Origin: Clostridiales bacterium
Lineage (GTDB): Bacteria; Bacillota; Clostridia; Christensenellales; DTU072
NCBI GenBank assembly: GCA_012838805.1
Contig: DUON01000024.1
Coordinates: forward strand, 47,932 to 111,931
Length of the DNA stretch: 64,000 nucleotides
Reading direction: 5' to 3'
Part shown: piece after piece, positions 55,958 through 63,889 of the stretch
How the letters are laid out: every line of letters begins with the position of its first letter
Position numbering within the stretch: the stretch's first letter is position 1
The notes under the pieces: generated by a model
Told to the model about the DNA's origin: nothing
What the model saw: only the letters and a program-made list of their open reading frames with translations
Database searches by the model: none
Position numbers and translations under genes: made by a program

Positions 55958-58399
55958 ATGGATATAAATAAGATTTTGAAAAAGCTCACCCTTGAGGAAA
56001 AGTGCGCTTTGACTTCGGGCATCAGCTTTTGGGACACCACTCCGATAAAAAGCGCAGGTGTTCCCTCTGTGAATATGGCAGACGGCCCTCACGGCTTAAG
56101 AAAAGAAATCGAAAAGGGCGATGTCGCCAATGTTATGAAAAAGAGCCAAGAGGCAACTTGTTTTCCCACCGCAGTAACCCTTGCCAGCAGCTGGGATATC
56201 AAGCTTGTAGCCGAAGTCGCCGAAGCCATAAGCGAAGAATGCATAGACCAAAATGTCACGACCGTTCTTGGTCCGGGAATTAATATAAAGAGAAATCCGC
56301 TTTGCGGAAGAAATTTTGAGTATTTTTCAGAGGACCCTTATCTTACGGGCGAGCTTGGGGCAAGCTATGTCAATGCCGTTCAGAAAAAAGGCGTGGGCAC
56401 CAGCCTCAAGCACTTCGCCGTAAACAGCCAAGAATATAGAAGAATGGTCACTTCCTCCGAAGTAGACGAAAGGGCGTTCAGAGAGATATACCTTCCCGCT
56501 TTTGAGATAACCGTTAAAAAAGCACAGCCCTATACAATTATGTGCAGTTATAATCCCATAAACGGTGTCCATGCAGGCGAAAATAAAAGGCTTTTGACGG
56601 ATATATTGAGAGAGGAATGGGGTTTTAAGGGTATAGTGGTATCCGACTGGGGCGCTGTCAATGACAGAGTCAAGGGCATCTTGGCGGGCATGGATTTGGA
56701 AATGCCCACCAGCAACGGCGTTCATGATGACGATATCGCCCTTGCCGTAAAAAAAGGCGAGATTAAGGAAGAAGATTTGGATAAGGTCGTCACAAGGATT
56801 TTGGAATATGTCTATAAATGCGAAAAGAACAGAGAGAAGTTCAAAGATGCGCCCAAATGTGACTATGAAAAACACCATGCTCTTGCCAGAAAGGCTGCGG
56901 CGCAAGGTGCGGTTTTATTGAAAAATTCTAATATTCTTCCGATAAAAGAGGGCAGCAATATCGCCGTTATTGGAACGCTTGCCAAAGAAATGCGGTATCA
57001 AGGCAGCGGAAGCAGCAGAATAAACCCCTATAAGCTGGTCAGCTTCACTGACTATCTTGACAAATTAAAAGTTCCTTATGACTATGCCAAGGGATATGTT
57101 CCCTTTGGCGACGGGCTGAACTCGAAACTTATTGAGGAAGCGGTACAAAAAGCCAAGGGCAAGGACTATGTTTTGGCGTTTATTGGTCTTACGGATGAAT
57201 ATGAGTCTGAAGGCTTTGACAGGACGCATTTGGATTTGCCAAGAGGGCATAATGCGCTTATAGAAAAGCTGTCCGAAGTAAATGACAATGTAATTGTTAT
57301 ATTGTCTTGCGGCTCTCCGGTCAGAATGCCGTGGCTGGACAAGGTCAAGGGTGTTCTTAATATGTACCTAAGCGGTCAGGCGGGCGGAGAAGCTTGTTAT
57401 GACTTAGTTTTTGGCAAGGTCAATCCCAGCGGAAAGCTGGCGGAGACTTTCCCGTTGAATTTGACGGACAATCCGTCGGTTTTGTATTATCAAATGGGGC
57501 CTCAAACCGTGGAGTATAGGGAGAGTATCTTTGTGGGTTATAGATATTATGACACCGCCAAGAAAGATACGCTGTTCCCGTTTGGATACGGTTTAAGCTA
57601 TACCGTTTTTGAATATGGGGACTTGAAGGTTGAAATCGGAGACAAAGTCAAAGTGTCGTTTTCCATAAAAAATATCGGAGACTATGACGGGGCGGAGATA
57701 GCGCAGATATATGTCAAAGATGTCAAAAGCACAATATTTAGGGAAGAAAAGGCACTCAAAGGTTTTGAAAAGGTTTTCCTTAAGAAAGGGCAAAAAAAGA
57801 CCGTAAGCGTGGAGCTGGACGACAGGGCTTTTGCTTTTTATAATGTTGAGAAAAAGGACTGGACGATAGAGCCCGGAGAGTTTGAGATACTTGTCGGAGC
57901 GTCTTCACAGGATATTAGGCTCTCTCATACTATCAATATAGAAAAAGGTGAAAAGGCTCCCGACTATAAGAAAAAAGCCCCCATTTATTACAATATCGGC
58001 GCTGCAAGCGATATAAGCGATAAGCAGTTTGAGGCGGTTCTGGGAAGACCTTTGAGGGAGAATAGACCGTTTAAGAAAGGCGAAATCGATATGAACAGCA
58101 CCCTTGACGATGTCAAAATTACCCTTTTTGGTAGGCTGGTCAGGTGGGCGGCATATACATTCAGTCCCAAGACTTTGCCCAAGGATTCGCCTTTGTTCTT
58201 AAAGAAAATGGTCAAGATGTCGGTCGTAGTCATGCCACTTAGGAATATGTATGCCATGACCAACGGCATGGTGCCCAGAGAGACCGTAGAGGGGCTTATA
58301 ATGGCGTTTAACGGCAAGTTCTTCAAGGGCATTGCTAAAGCCATAAAATCGTTTCTTTCAAGGAACAAAGTCAAAAAAGCCGATATCTATAAAGAATGA
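55958..58399 (+). CDS. Glycoside hydrolase family 3 (beta-glucosidase type)
   Basis: 813 residues without a signal peptide, hence cytosolic. The GH3 N-terminal barrel starts MADGPHGLR, the nucleophile Asp is in GIVVSDWGAVNDR, and KHFAVNSQEYRR is the substrate-binding block. The C-terminal alpha/beta sandwich (AFIGLTDEYESEGFDR, the site of the acid/base) leads to a fibronectin-III-like domain (YVKDVKSTIFREEKALKGF). The last 130 residues are a helical extension seen in other gut Clostridia GH3 enzymes. Likely cleaves imported beta-linked oligosaccharides; exact sugar unknown. AGGAGG ribosome binding site. The stop overlaps rdgB (ATGA). Confidence 0.92.
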   Translation: MDINKILKKLTLEEKCALTSGISFWDTTPIKSAGVPSVNMADGPHGLRKEIEKGDVANVMKKSQEATCFPTAVTLASSWDIKLVAEVAEAISEECIDQNVTTVLGPGINIKRNPLCGRNFEYFSEDPYLTGELGASYVNAVQKKGVGTSLKHFAVNSQEYRRMVTSSEVDERAFREIYLPAFEITVKKAQPYTIMCSYNPINGVHAGENKRLLTDILREEWGFKGIVVSDWGAVNDRVKGILAGMDLEMPTSNGVHDDDIALAVKKGEIKEEDLDKVVTRILEYVYKCEKNREKFKDAPKCDYEKHHALARKAAAQGAVLLKNSNILPIKEGSNIAVIGTLAKEMRYQGSGSSRINPYKLVSFTDYLDKLKVPYDYAKGYVPFGDGLNSKLIEEAVQKAKGKDYVLAFIGLTDEYESEGFDRTHLDLPRGHNALIEKLSEVNDNVIVILSCGSPVRMPWLDKVKGVLNMYLSGQAGGEACYDLVFGKVNPSGKLAETFPLNLTDNPSVLYYQMGPQTVEYRESIFVGYRYYDTAKKDTLFPFGYGLSYTVFEYGDLKVEIGDKVKVSFSIKNIGDYDGAEIAQIYVKDVKSTIFREEKALKGFEKVFLKKGQKKTVSVELDDRAFAFYNVEKKDWTIEPGEFEILVGASSQDIRLSHTINIEKGEKAPDYKKKAPIYYNIGAASDISDKQFEAVLGRPLRENRPFKKGEIDMNSTLDDVKITLFGRLVRWAAYTFSPKTLPKDSPLFLKKMVKMSVVVMPLRNMYAMTNGMVPRETVEGLIMAFNGKFFKGIAKAIKSFLSRNKVKKADIYKE

Positions 58400-58971
58400 A
58401 TGAGATTATAATCGCCTCCAACAATAAGCATAAGATAGAAGAGATAAAGGCGATACTAAAAGACCGTTTTGACCACATCTATTCCCTTTCGGACAAGGGG
58501 ATAGATGTGGAGATAGAAGAGGACGGCGATACTTTTTATGAAAACGCCTTAAAAAAGGCAAGGGAAGTATCAAGGCTTTCGGGAAGCCCTGCGCTTGCGG
58601 ACGATTCCGGACTTATTGTTGAACATCTTGGCGGCCCTGGCGTATATTCCGCAAGATTCGCGGGCTATCCATGCGACCATGAAAAGAATAATGACTTGCT
58701 TTTGAGAAAGCTTAAGGGCATTGAGAACAGAAAGGCGCGTTTTGTGTGCTGTGTTGTCGTATATTATCCTAATGGAAAGATAGTCAAGGCTAAAGGAGAG
58801 ACCTTGGGAGAGATAACGCTTGAGAGAAGAGGTTCGGGGGGCTTTGGCTATGACCCAATTTTTTATTCCTATGACCTCAAAAAGACTTTTGGCGAAGCAA
58901 CCCCTCAAGAAAAAAACAGCGTGTCACATAGGAAAAGGGCGTTGGAGCAATTGCTAAGCCTTATTGTGTGA
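58396..58971 (+). CDS. rdgB: XTP/dITP diphosphatase (RdgB/HAM1)
   Basis: 191 residues, full length. Removes non-canonical purine nucleotides (ITP, dITP, XTP). IIASNNKHKIEEIKAIL at the start, TFYENALKKA, LADDSGLIV with the catalytic Asp pair, GVYSARFAG and SGGFGYDPIFY are all present, with SHRKRAL closing. Its ATG overlaps the GH3 stop, so it is translated from the glycosidase transcript, an odd partner. A weak terminator (GCCTTTTTAGGC then T6, about 59007) follows. Confidence 0.93.
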   Translation: MNEIIIASNNKHKIEEIKAILKDRFDHIYSLSDKGIDVEIEEDGDTFYENALKKAREVSRLSGSPALADDSGLIVEHLGGPGVYSARFAGYPCDHEKNNDLLLRKLKGIENRKARFVCCVVVYYPNGKIVKAKGETLGEITLERRGSGGFGYDPIFYSYDLKKTFGEATPQEKNSVSHRKRALEQLLSLIV

Positions 58972-59200
58972 GGTTATCGTAATACATACAAATCTATCAG
59001 CCTTTTTAGGCGTTTTTTCAATTAATATTTGCAAAAGAATGATATAAGGAATAGATATTCCAATACTGATATGAATTTGGATAATCATTAGTTATACAAA
59101 TATTTTTTAATTATGTAAATAGGTTTAGATGCTATAGTATTTGGCTAAAACATTCACAAAAGTAAAATAGCATAAGCAAAATTATGGGTTAAAACAAAGG

Positions 59201-59224
59201 AAAACGGAGAAAATTCTCCGTTTT
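59201..59224 (-). terminator. Terminator of the tRNA cluster
   Basis: A symmetric stem AAAACGGAG / CTCCGTTTT (extendable to 11 bp) read on the minus strand just after tRNA-Gly(GCC), ending in a T-rich run. Confidence 0.75.
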
Positions 59225-59236
59225 GCCATATCTCTT

Positions 59237-59311
59237 TGGAGCGGGAGACGGGATTCGAACCCGCGACATCTGCCTTGGCAAGGCAGCACTCTACCACTGA
59301 GTCACTCCCGC
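59237..59311 (-). tRNA. tRNA-Gly(GCC)
   Basis: Acceptor GCGGGAG/CTCCCGC, anticodon loop TTGCCAA, T-loop TTCGAAT, encoded CCA. Last gene of the seven-tRNA cluster. Confidence 0.95.
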
Positions 59312-59323
59312 TTTTTTATAAAT

Positions 59324-59408
59324 TGGTGCGACCGAAGAGACTTGAACTCCCACATCTTAAGATACTAGATCCTAAGTCTAGCGCGTCTGCCAATTCCGCC
59401 ACGGTCGC
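59324..59408 (-). tRNA. tRNA-Leu(TAG)
   Basis: Anticodon loop CTTAGGA, long variable arm as expected for Leu, T-loop TTCAAGT, encoded CCA. 85 bases. Confidence 0.95.
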
Positions 59409-59417
59409 ATTGATAGC

Positions 59418-59493
59418 TGGTGATCCATCGGAGATTCGAACTCCGGACGCCCTGATTAAAAGTCAGGTGCTCTGCCGACTGAGCTAATGGATC
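59418..59493 (-). tRNA. tRNA-Lys(TTT)
   Basis: Acceptor GATCCAT/ATGGATC, anticodon loop CTTTTAA, T-loop TTCGAAT, encoded CCA. Confidence 0.95.
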
Positions 59494-59498
59494 ATATT

Positions 59499-59573
59499 TG
59501 GCTGGGGTGGCAGGATTTGAACCTACGAATGCGGGAGTCAAAGTCCCGTGCCTTACCGCTTGGCGACACCCCA
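59499..59573 (-). tRNA. tRNA-Gln(TTG)
   Basis: Acceptor TGGGGTG/CACCCCA, anticodon loop CTTTGAC, encoded CCA. Confidence 0.95.
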
Positions 59574-59588
59574 ACACAAAAAAAAATC

Positions 59589-59666
59589 TGGGGTGAGTAA
59601 TGGGAGTCGAACCCACGACCTCCAGAGCCACAATCTGGCGCTCTAACCAACTGAGCTATACCCACC
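59589..59666 (-). tRNA. tRNA-His(GTG)
   Basis: Anticodon loop TTGTGGC. An extra 5' G faces a C discriminator, the His identity feature, and CCA is encoded. Confidence 0.95.
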
Positions 59667-59673
59667 GCGTATG

Positions 59674-59750
59674 TGGCGAGCCAGGAGGGATTCGAACCCC
59701 CGACCTACGGCTTAGAAGGCCGTTGCTCTATCCTGCTGAGCTACTGGCTC
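59674..59750 (-). tRNA. tRNA-Arg(TCT)
   Basis: Acceptor GAGCCAG/CTGGCTC, anticodon loop CTTCTAA, T-loop TTCGAAT, encoded CCA. Confidence 0.95.
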
Positions 59751-59807
59751 AAATTCGCTTAGGTGGCTAAGCCGAGTCTACTCACCTATTGTTTAAGATT
59801 CGGTTTT

Positions 59808-59881
<74 letters not shown>

Positions 59882-59904
59882 ATATTTCTTGCAAATGCTA
59901 AATT

Positions 59905-59933
59905 AGTATAATAAAAGCTAAAGCGTTTGTCAA
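59905..59933 (-). promoter_or_regulatory. Promoter of the seven-tRNA operon
   Basis: On the minus strand TTGACA, 17 bp, TATACT, about 24 bases before tRNA-Gly(TCC). Confidence 0.85.
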
Positions 59934-59996
59934 CTGAATTAAGGCAATTGTATATAAATATTTTTGCTTAAGGCGTCAATTCTCCATGATTCATGA

Positions 59997-60025
59997 TTGA
60001 AAAAATACCCTCTATGTATTATACT
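59997..60025 (+). promoter_or_regulatory. Putative promoter of the beta-mannosidase gene
   Basis: TTGAAA, 17 bp, TATACT. TTGACA at 60030 has no suitable -10. Confidence 0.55.
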
Positions 60026-60057
60026 AAACTTGACAATAAAAAGTTGATTGGGAAATT

Positions 60058-62571
60058 ATGCAATTTATTGAGCTTAATGAATGGATATTAAAAGAAGTCG
60101 GCGGACGGACTTTCAAAGGTGCTCTTCCGGGGTGCAATTATTTGGACCTTTTGAAAAATAATTTAATCCAAGACCCGTTCTATGGTGAAAACGAAAAAAA
60201 AGCCAAGTGGGTAGGAGAAAGGGACTGGGAGTATTCCGCTGATTTTGAAGTGCCGAAAGCTGTCTTAGAGAATGAGTATGTGTTTTTGAAGATATCCAGC
60301 CCCGACACCATAGTCGATATTTTTATAAATGATACGAAAGCAGCCCATACCCGAAACTGCCATATGGACTACTCTATTGATATCAAAAGATACCTTAAAG
60401 CTGGAAAGAACAGCATTAGGCTATATTTTTATTCCCCAATAAAATACATTCAAAAAAAACAAGCCAAGGACAGATTCCCTTTCAACGCCATGGGCATAAG
60501 CGGTTTTCCGCATATCAGAAAGCCGTCATATCATTTCGGTTGGGATTGGGGTCCGATTCTGCCTCCGTCGGGCGTAAACGGCAAGATAAAAATAGCCTAT
60601 TCCAATGCTTACATAGAGGATGCAAAAATCCTTCAGACCCATTTTGACAATAAAGTAAAATTGGATATAAAAGCGGACATTGTATCAAAAATAGGCTCCA
60701 CTTTATCGGTAAAAATTCTTGACCCCAACGGGGAGCTTATATATCATAAAGAAAGCCTTGAGCTTAGCCAAAGTCTTTATATTCAAAATCCGCTTTTATG
60801 GCAGCCCAATACCTTTGAAGACAGAGAAGAGCAGCCCCTTTATGAAGTTATTTTGGAGACAGTCGCAAACGGCAAAATAGAGGATGGAAAGAGTTTTAAG
60901 ATAGGGCTTAGGACAATTGAGCTGGATACTTCAAAGGACGCTTGGGGAGAGAACTTTGCCTTTTTGGTCAACGGCAAAAGACATTTTATGAAAGGCGGGA
61001 ACTGGATACCGTCAGATAGCTTTATAACAAGGACAACGGACCAAAAGCTGGAGAATCTTATTAAAAACTGTAAAGACGCCAATATGAATATGATAAGAGT
61101 TTGGGGCGGGGGATTTTATGAAAGAGACTATTTCTATGAGCTTTGCGACAGGCATGGGATTCTGGTCTGGCAAGACTTTATGTTCGCTTGTCAGCCTTTT
61201 CCTTTTTATGACCCCGAATTTTTTGAATTGGTTAAAGAAGAAATTGCCTTTAATGTAAAGAGGCTTAGGCATCATGCTTGCTTGGCGCTTTGGTGCGGCA
61301 ACAATGAGATTGAGATGATAAACATAGCCTGGCGCTATAAAAGAAAGTTCATAAAAGCCGAAAAGATGTTTTTTTATGAGTTTTTGCCTAAATACCTAAG
61401 AGAATTTGATAAAGACACGCCTTATTGGTACTCCTCGCCCTCGGGCGGAAAGGATATGAAAAACACCAATAGCGACCGTCAAGGGGATACGCACTTATGG
61501 CATGTATGGCATGGCTTAAAGCCGTTTGAATACTATACGAAAAGGTTCTCAAGGTTTTGCAGTGAATTCGGCTTTGAGTCCATACCCGATATAGACACCA
61601 TAAGGAGTTTTGCTGAGGAAAAGGATATGGACTTGTTCAGTCCCGTCATACTCTCCCACCAAAAGTGTAAAAGCGGCAATGCCAAGATAATCTATTATAT
61701 GTGTGACAACTATTCCATTCCCAAAAGCTTTTTTGAGCTTATCTATATATCACAGCTGGTTCAGGCGGAAAGCATAAGACACGCTGTGGAGCATTGGAGA
61801 AGAAATACGGGAAGATGCAACGGTGCTTTATATTGGCAATTAAACGACTGCTGGCCTACGCTCAGCTGGTCAAGCATGGACTATTTCGGTAGGCGGAAGG
61901 CTCTTCACTATTTTGCGAAAAGGTTCTTTGAGCCTTTGACAGTGTCCGCGGTATTTGAGAAAAACCGCTTTCTTGTCCATATTATCAACGACGCTTCAAA
62001 GGATTTTCAAGGCTTTTGCAGGTGGCGGCTTATGAGCTTAAAAAATACCGTTTTTCGACAAGGGGAGATTCCAGTCGATTTGAAAAGCTTGGATAAAATC
62101 ATGGTTGAGATAGAAAAGGAGAATGGTATCAAGATAGACAAAAAAACGATGTTTCTTAACCTTAAGCTCTTTGACAAGGACAAAAAAGAGCTCTCATCCA
62201 ATAATCTGTTCTTTTGCAGGATAAATAAACTTGATTTGGAAAAAGCCAAAATTGAATACGATATAAAAAGAAAAGGGGATAAATACACCCTTGAACTCAA
62301 GGCGAATGCTTTTTGCAAGAATGTGTTTTTGCACCTTAAAGACCAAGTCGAAGCTTTTTCTGACAACTTCTTTGACTTATTGAAAGATGAGATAAAGACG
62401 GTGTCTTTTAGTTCTCCCAAAGAGATAGCTGAGATAAAGAAAGAGCTTAAAATCATATGCTATAACAACGTCCAACCCAAATACCCAAGATTCAGACAAC
62501 GGCTGATAAAACTTAAGATAAGCTGTCAGCCGATTAACCTAATGAATAGAATAATATATAAGTTCGTATGA
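60058..62571 (+). CDS. Glycoside hydrolase family 2 beta-mannosidase
   Basis: 837 residues, no signal peptide, cytosolic. Family blocks in order: a jelly-roll N-terminal domain (PGCNYLDLLKNNLIQDPFYG), HFGWDWGPILPPSG, the Ig-like linker, then the barrel with FLVNGKRHFMKGGNWIPSD and MIRVWGGGFYERDYFYELCD. The acid/base Glu is in LWCGNNEIEM and the nucleophile Glu in FCSEFGFES; WQLNDCWPTLSWSSMDY closes the barrel. These are beta-mannosidase rather than beta-galactosidase features. Probably acts on imported manno-oligosaccharides. Weak ribosome binding site. Confidence 0.93.
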   Translation: MQFIELNEWILKEVGGRTFKGALPGCNYLDLLKNNLIQDPFYGENEKKAKWVGERDWEYSADFEVPKAVLENEYVFLKISSPDTIVDIFINDTKAAHTRNCHMDYSIDIKRYLKAGKNSIRLYFYSPIKYIQKKQAKDRFPFNAMGISGFPHIRKPSYHFGWDWGPILPPSGVNGKIKIAYSNAYIEDAKILQTHFDNKVKLDIKADIVSKIGSTLSVKILDPNGELIYHKESLELSQSLYIQNPLLWQPNTFEDREEQPLYEVILETVANGKIEDGKSFKIGLRTIELDTSKDAWGENFAFLVNGKRHFMKGGNWIPSDSFITRTTDQKLENLIKNCKDANMNMIRVWGGGFYERDYFYELCDRHGILVWQDFMFACQPFPFYDPEFFELVKEEIAFNVKRLRHHACLALWCGNNEIEMINIAWRYKRKFIKAEKMFFYEFLPKYLREFDKDTPYWYSSPSGGKDMKNTNSDRQGDTHLWHVWHGLKPFEYYTKRFSRFCSEFGFESIPDIDTIRSFAEEKDMDLFSPVILSHQKCKSGNAKIIYYMCDNYSIPKSFFELIYISQLVQAESIRHAVEHWRRNTGRCNGALYWQLNDCWPTLSWSSMDYFGRRKALHYFAKRFFEPLTVSAVFEKNRFLVHIINDASKDFQGFCRWRLMSLKNTVFRQGEIPVDLKSLDKIMVEIEKENGIKIDKKTMFLNLKLFDKDKKELSSNNLFFCRINKLDLEKAKIEYDIKRKGDKYTLELKANAFCKNVFLHLKDQVEAFSDNFFDLLKDEIKTVSFSSPKEIAEIKKELKIICYNNVQPKYPRFRQRLIKLKISCQPINLMNRIIYKFV

Positions 62572-62629
62572 GAAAACCTCAAACCTAAAAGCGAATTTTC
62601 ATTTCTTGAAAAACTATAAGTCAAAGCTC

Positions 62630-62658
62630 TTGACAAAAAAAAGCTTTGATAATATAAT
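62630..62658 (+). promoter_or_regulatory. Consensus promoter of tRNA-Pro
   Basis: TTGACA, exactly 17 bp, TATAAT (62653-62658), 27 bases before the tRNA. Confidence 0.88.
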
Positions 62659-62685
62659 ATACATTGGCTTTAAGAAGAGGCTTAT

Positions 62686-62762
62686 CTGGGTATGGCGCAG
62701 CTTGGTAGCGCGCTTGAATGGGGTTCAAGAGGCCGAAGGTTCAAATCCTTTTACCCAGACCA
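62686..62762 (+). tRNA. tRNA-Pro(GGG)
   Basis: Acceptor CTGGGTA/TACCCAG, anticodon stem CTTGA/TCAAG with loop ATGGGGT, T-loop TTCAAAT, encoded CCA. A decayed integrase follows, so its 3' end may have been an integration site. Confidence 0.93.
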
Positions 62763-62855
62763 AAAACAATATAAAAACTCCACTTTTTTGTGATTTTTAG
62801 TATTCCGAAAGGCGGGGTTTTTTATTTTTAGGTTATGTTTTAGGCTATGTTTTTG

Positions 62856-63375
62856 CTAGAACTTAGGAACAACTTTATCTTTTAGTCTGAGCATATACTT
62901 GACTATATCAGTCTTAATAAAGTCCTTTGTTTCTCTTAAATCAAGATATGTGTCAATCTGTTCGGGCTTAGAGTGTCCCATCCAGCTTGCACTATATGAG
63001 GCGGGATGCCAATCTCATAACAGTTGGTAGCAAAGGTGTGTCTCAATGTGTGTCCTGTGGCGTCTATTTTGAGCTCCTTGAAGAGTTTGGAGTATGTCCC
63101 ATACAAATAATCGTTGTCATATACAAATAGCCTTCCTTGTCCCATATATGGCTTAAGAATATTATATAGCTCCTTATTTATAGGTACAGTCCTATCCCTG
63201 CTTTAGTTTTTGGAGGAAGCGCCTTTTTGACAGTCTTGTCCCAGGTCTTTGTTATCCTGATGCGGTCTTCTCTTATGTCAGAGGAAGTTAGAGCCAGCGC
63301 TTCGCCTTGCCGCATGCCCGTGAGCAATAATAGTTTTGTCAAGTCTAATAATGTTTTATCATTGAAAAGAAACAA
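62856..63375 (-). pseudogene. Decayed tyrosine recombinase (integrase), N-terminus missing
   Basis: Three pieces in different frames join into a phage-type integrase catalytic domain. Piece 1 (63375 to about 63185) has the catalytic Arg in LLLLTGMRQGEALAL. Piece 2 (about 63180 to 62985) has TVPINKELYNILKPYM and the HTLRHTFAT box. Piece 3 (about 62984 to 62856) has SWMGHSKPEQIDTYLDL with the last His and the Tyr nucleophile. Two single-base frameshifts, near 63183 and 62987, separate them, and the N-terminal DNA-binding half is absent: the homology stops at about 63376, where the mini-gene repeats begin. Not functional as it stands. Confidence 0.85.
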
Positions 63376-63380
63376 AAGTT

Positions 63381-63458
63381 ATGCCCGTGAAAGACGAAAA
63401 AATCGCATTAGCCGAACAATGCGGATTTGAGGTAGTAAACGGAAGGATAAAATACTGA
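63381..63458 (+). CDS. Short ORF fragment ending like the repeated mini-gene
   Basis: 25 residues: MPVKDEKIALAEQCG then FEVVNGRIKY. The last ten match the end of the mini-genes at 63531 and 63709. It has no ribosome binding site and touches the integrase remnant, so it looks like the 3' end of a longer gene whose front was lost. Confidence 0.4.
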   Translation: MPVKDEKIALAEQCGFEVVNGRIKY

Positions 63459-63465
63459 TTAAAAA

Positions 63466-63502
63466 CTATGCTACCCTATGCTACCTTTTTTTGTTTTATA
63501 AT
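63466..63502 (+). promoter_or_regulatory. Cassette 1 promoter: 10-bp repeat pair plus -10
   Basis: CTATGCTACC at 63466-63475 and again at 63476-63485 (identical), 11 bp, TATAAT at 63497-63502. No TTGACA-like -35: the second repeat covers that position. Confidence 0.65.
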
Positions 63503-63530
63503 ATATTTAGCAAAAAAGGAGGTATAATCT

Positions 63531-63611
63531 ATGAAAAAGAACCCATTCACCAATAAGGCGATACAGTTTACAAAGCCATTTGAGGTAATAAACGGAAGGA
63601 TAAAATACTGA
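63531..63611 (+). CDS. 26-residue cassette peptide, copy 1
   Basis: MKKNPFTNKAIQFTKP followed by FEVINGRIKY, preceded by AGGAGG 8 bases upstream of the ATG. Basic, soluble, no signal peptide or membrane helix. The first sixteen residues equal the start of the ORF at 63890 and the last ten the end of the ORF at 63381, so it may be an internal-deletion form of a longer gene. No family recognised. Confidence 0.55.
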   Translation: MKKNPFTNKAIQFTKPFEVINGRIKY

Positions 63612-63617
63612 TAAAAA

Positions 63618-63654
63618 CTATGTTGCATTATGTTGCATTTTTATGTTTTATAAT
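63618..63654 (+). promoter_or_regulatory. Cassette 2 promoter: 10-bp repeat pair plus -10
   Basis: CTATGTTGCA (63618-63627) and TTATGTTGCA (63628-63637), 11 bp, TATAAT (63649-63654). Same geometry as cassette 1 with different repeat sequence. Confidence 0.65.
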
Positions 63655-63708
63655 GTAGGAGTAATAAAGTTATAACATAAATTAAAAACCAAAAAGGAGG
63701 TATAATCT

Positions 63709-63789
63709 ATGAAAAAGAACCCATTCACCAATAAGGCGATACAGTTTGCAAAGCCATTTGAGGTAATAAACGGAAGGATAAAATACTGA
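63709..63789 (+). CDS. 26-residue cassette peptide, copy 2
   Basis: Same as copy 1 apart from Thr to Ala at residue 14 (QFAKP). AGGAGG ribosome binding site present. The conservation of frame, start and stop between copies suggests the peptide is or was translated. Confidence 0.55.
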   Translation: MKKNPFTNKAIQFAKPFEVINGRIKY

Positions 63790-63796
63790 TTAAAAA

Positions 63797-63833
63797 CTAT
63801 GCCACCTCCTGCCACCTCTTTTTGTTTTATAAT
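63797..63833 (+). promoter_or_regulatory. Cassette 3 promoter: 10-bp repeat pair plus -10
   Basis: CTATGCCACC (63797-63806) and TCCTGCCACC (63807-63816), 11 bp, TATAAT (63828-63833). Confidence 0.65.
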
Positions 63834-63889
63834 ATAGGAGTAGTAAAGCATATTTGCATAAATCAAAAATTATAAAGGAGGTATAAGCT

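Noticed and set aside
59236..59631. Overlapping ORFs across the tRNA cluster (83 and 88 codons)
   Set aside because: They are translations of tRNA genes; the start ERETGFEPATSALA is the well-known tRNA-shadow peptide.
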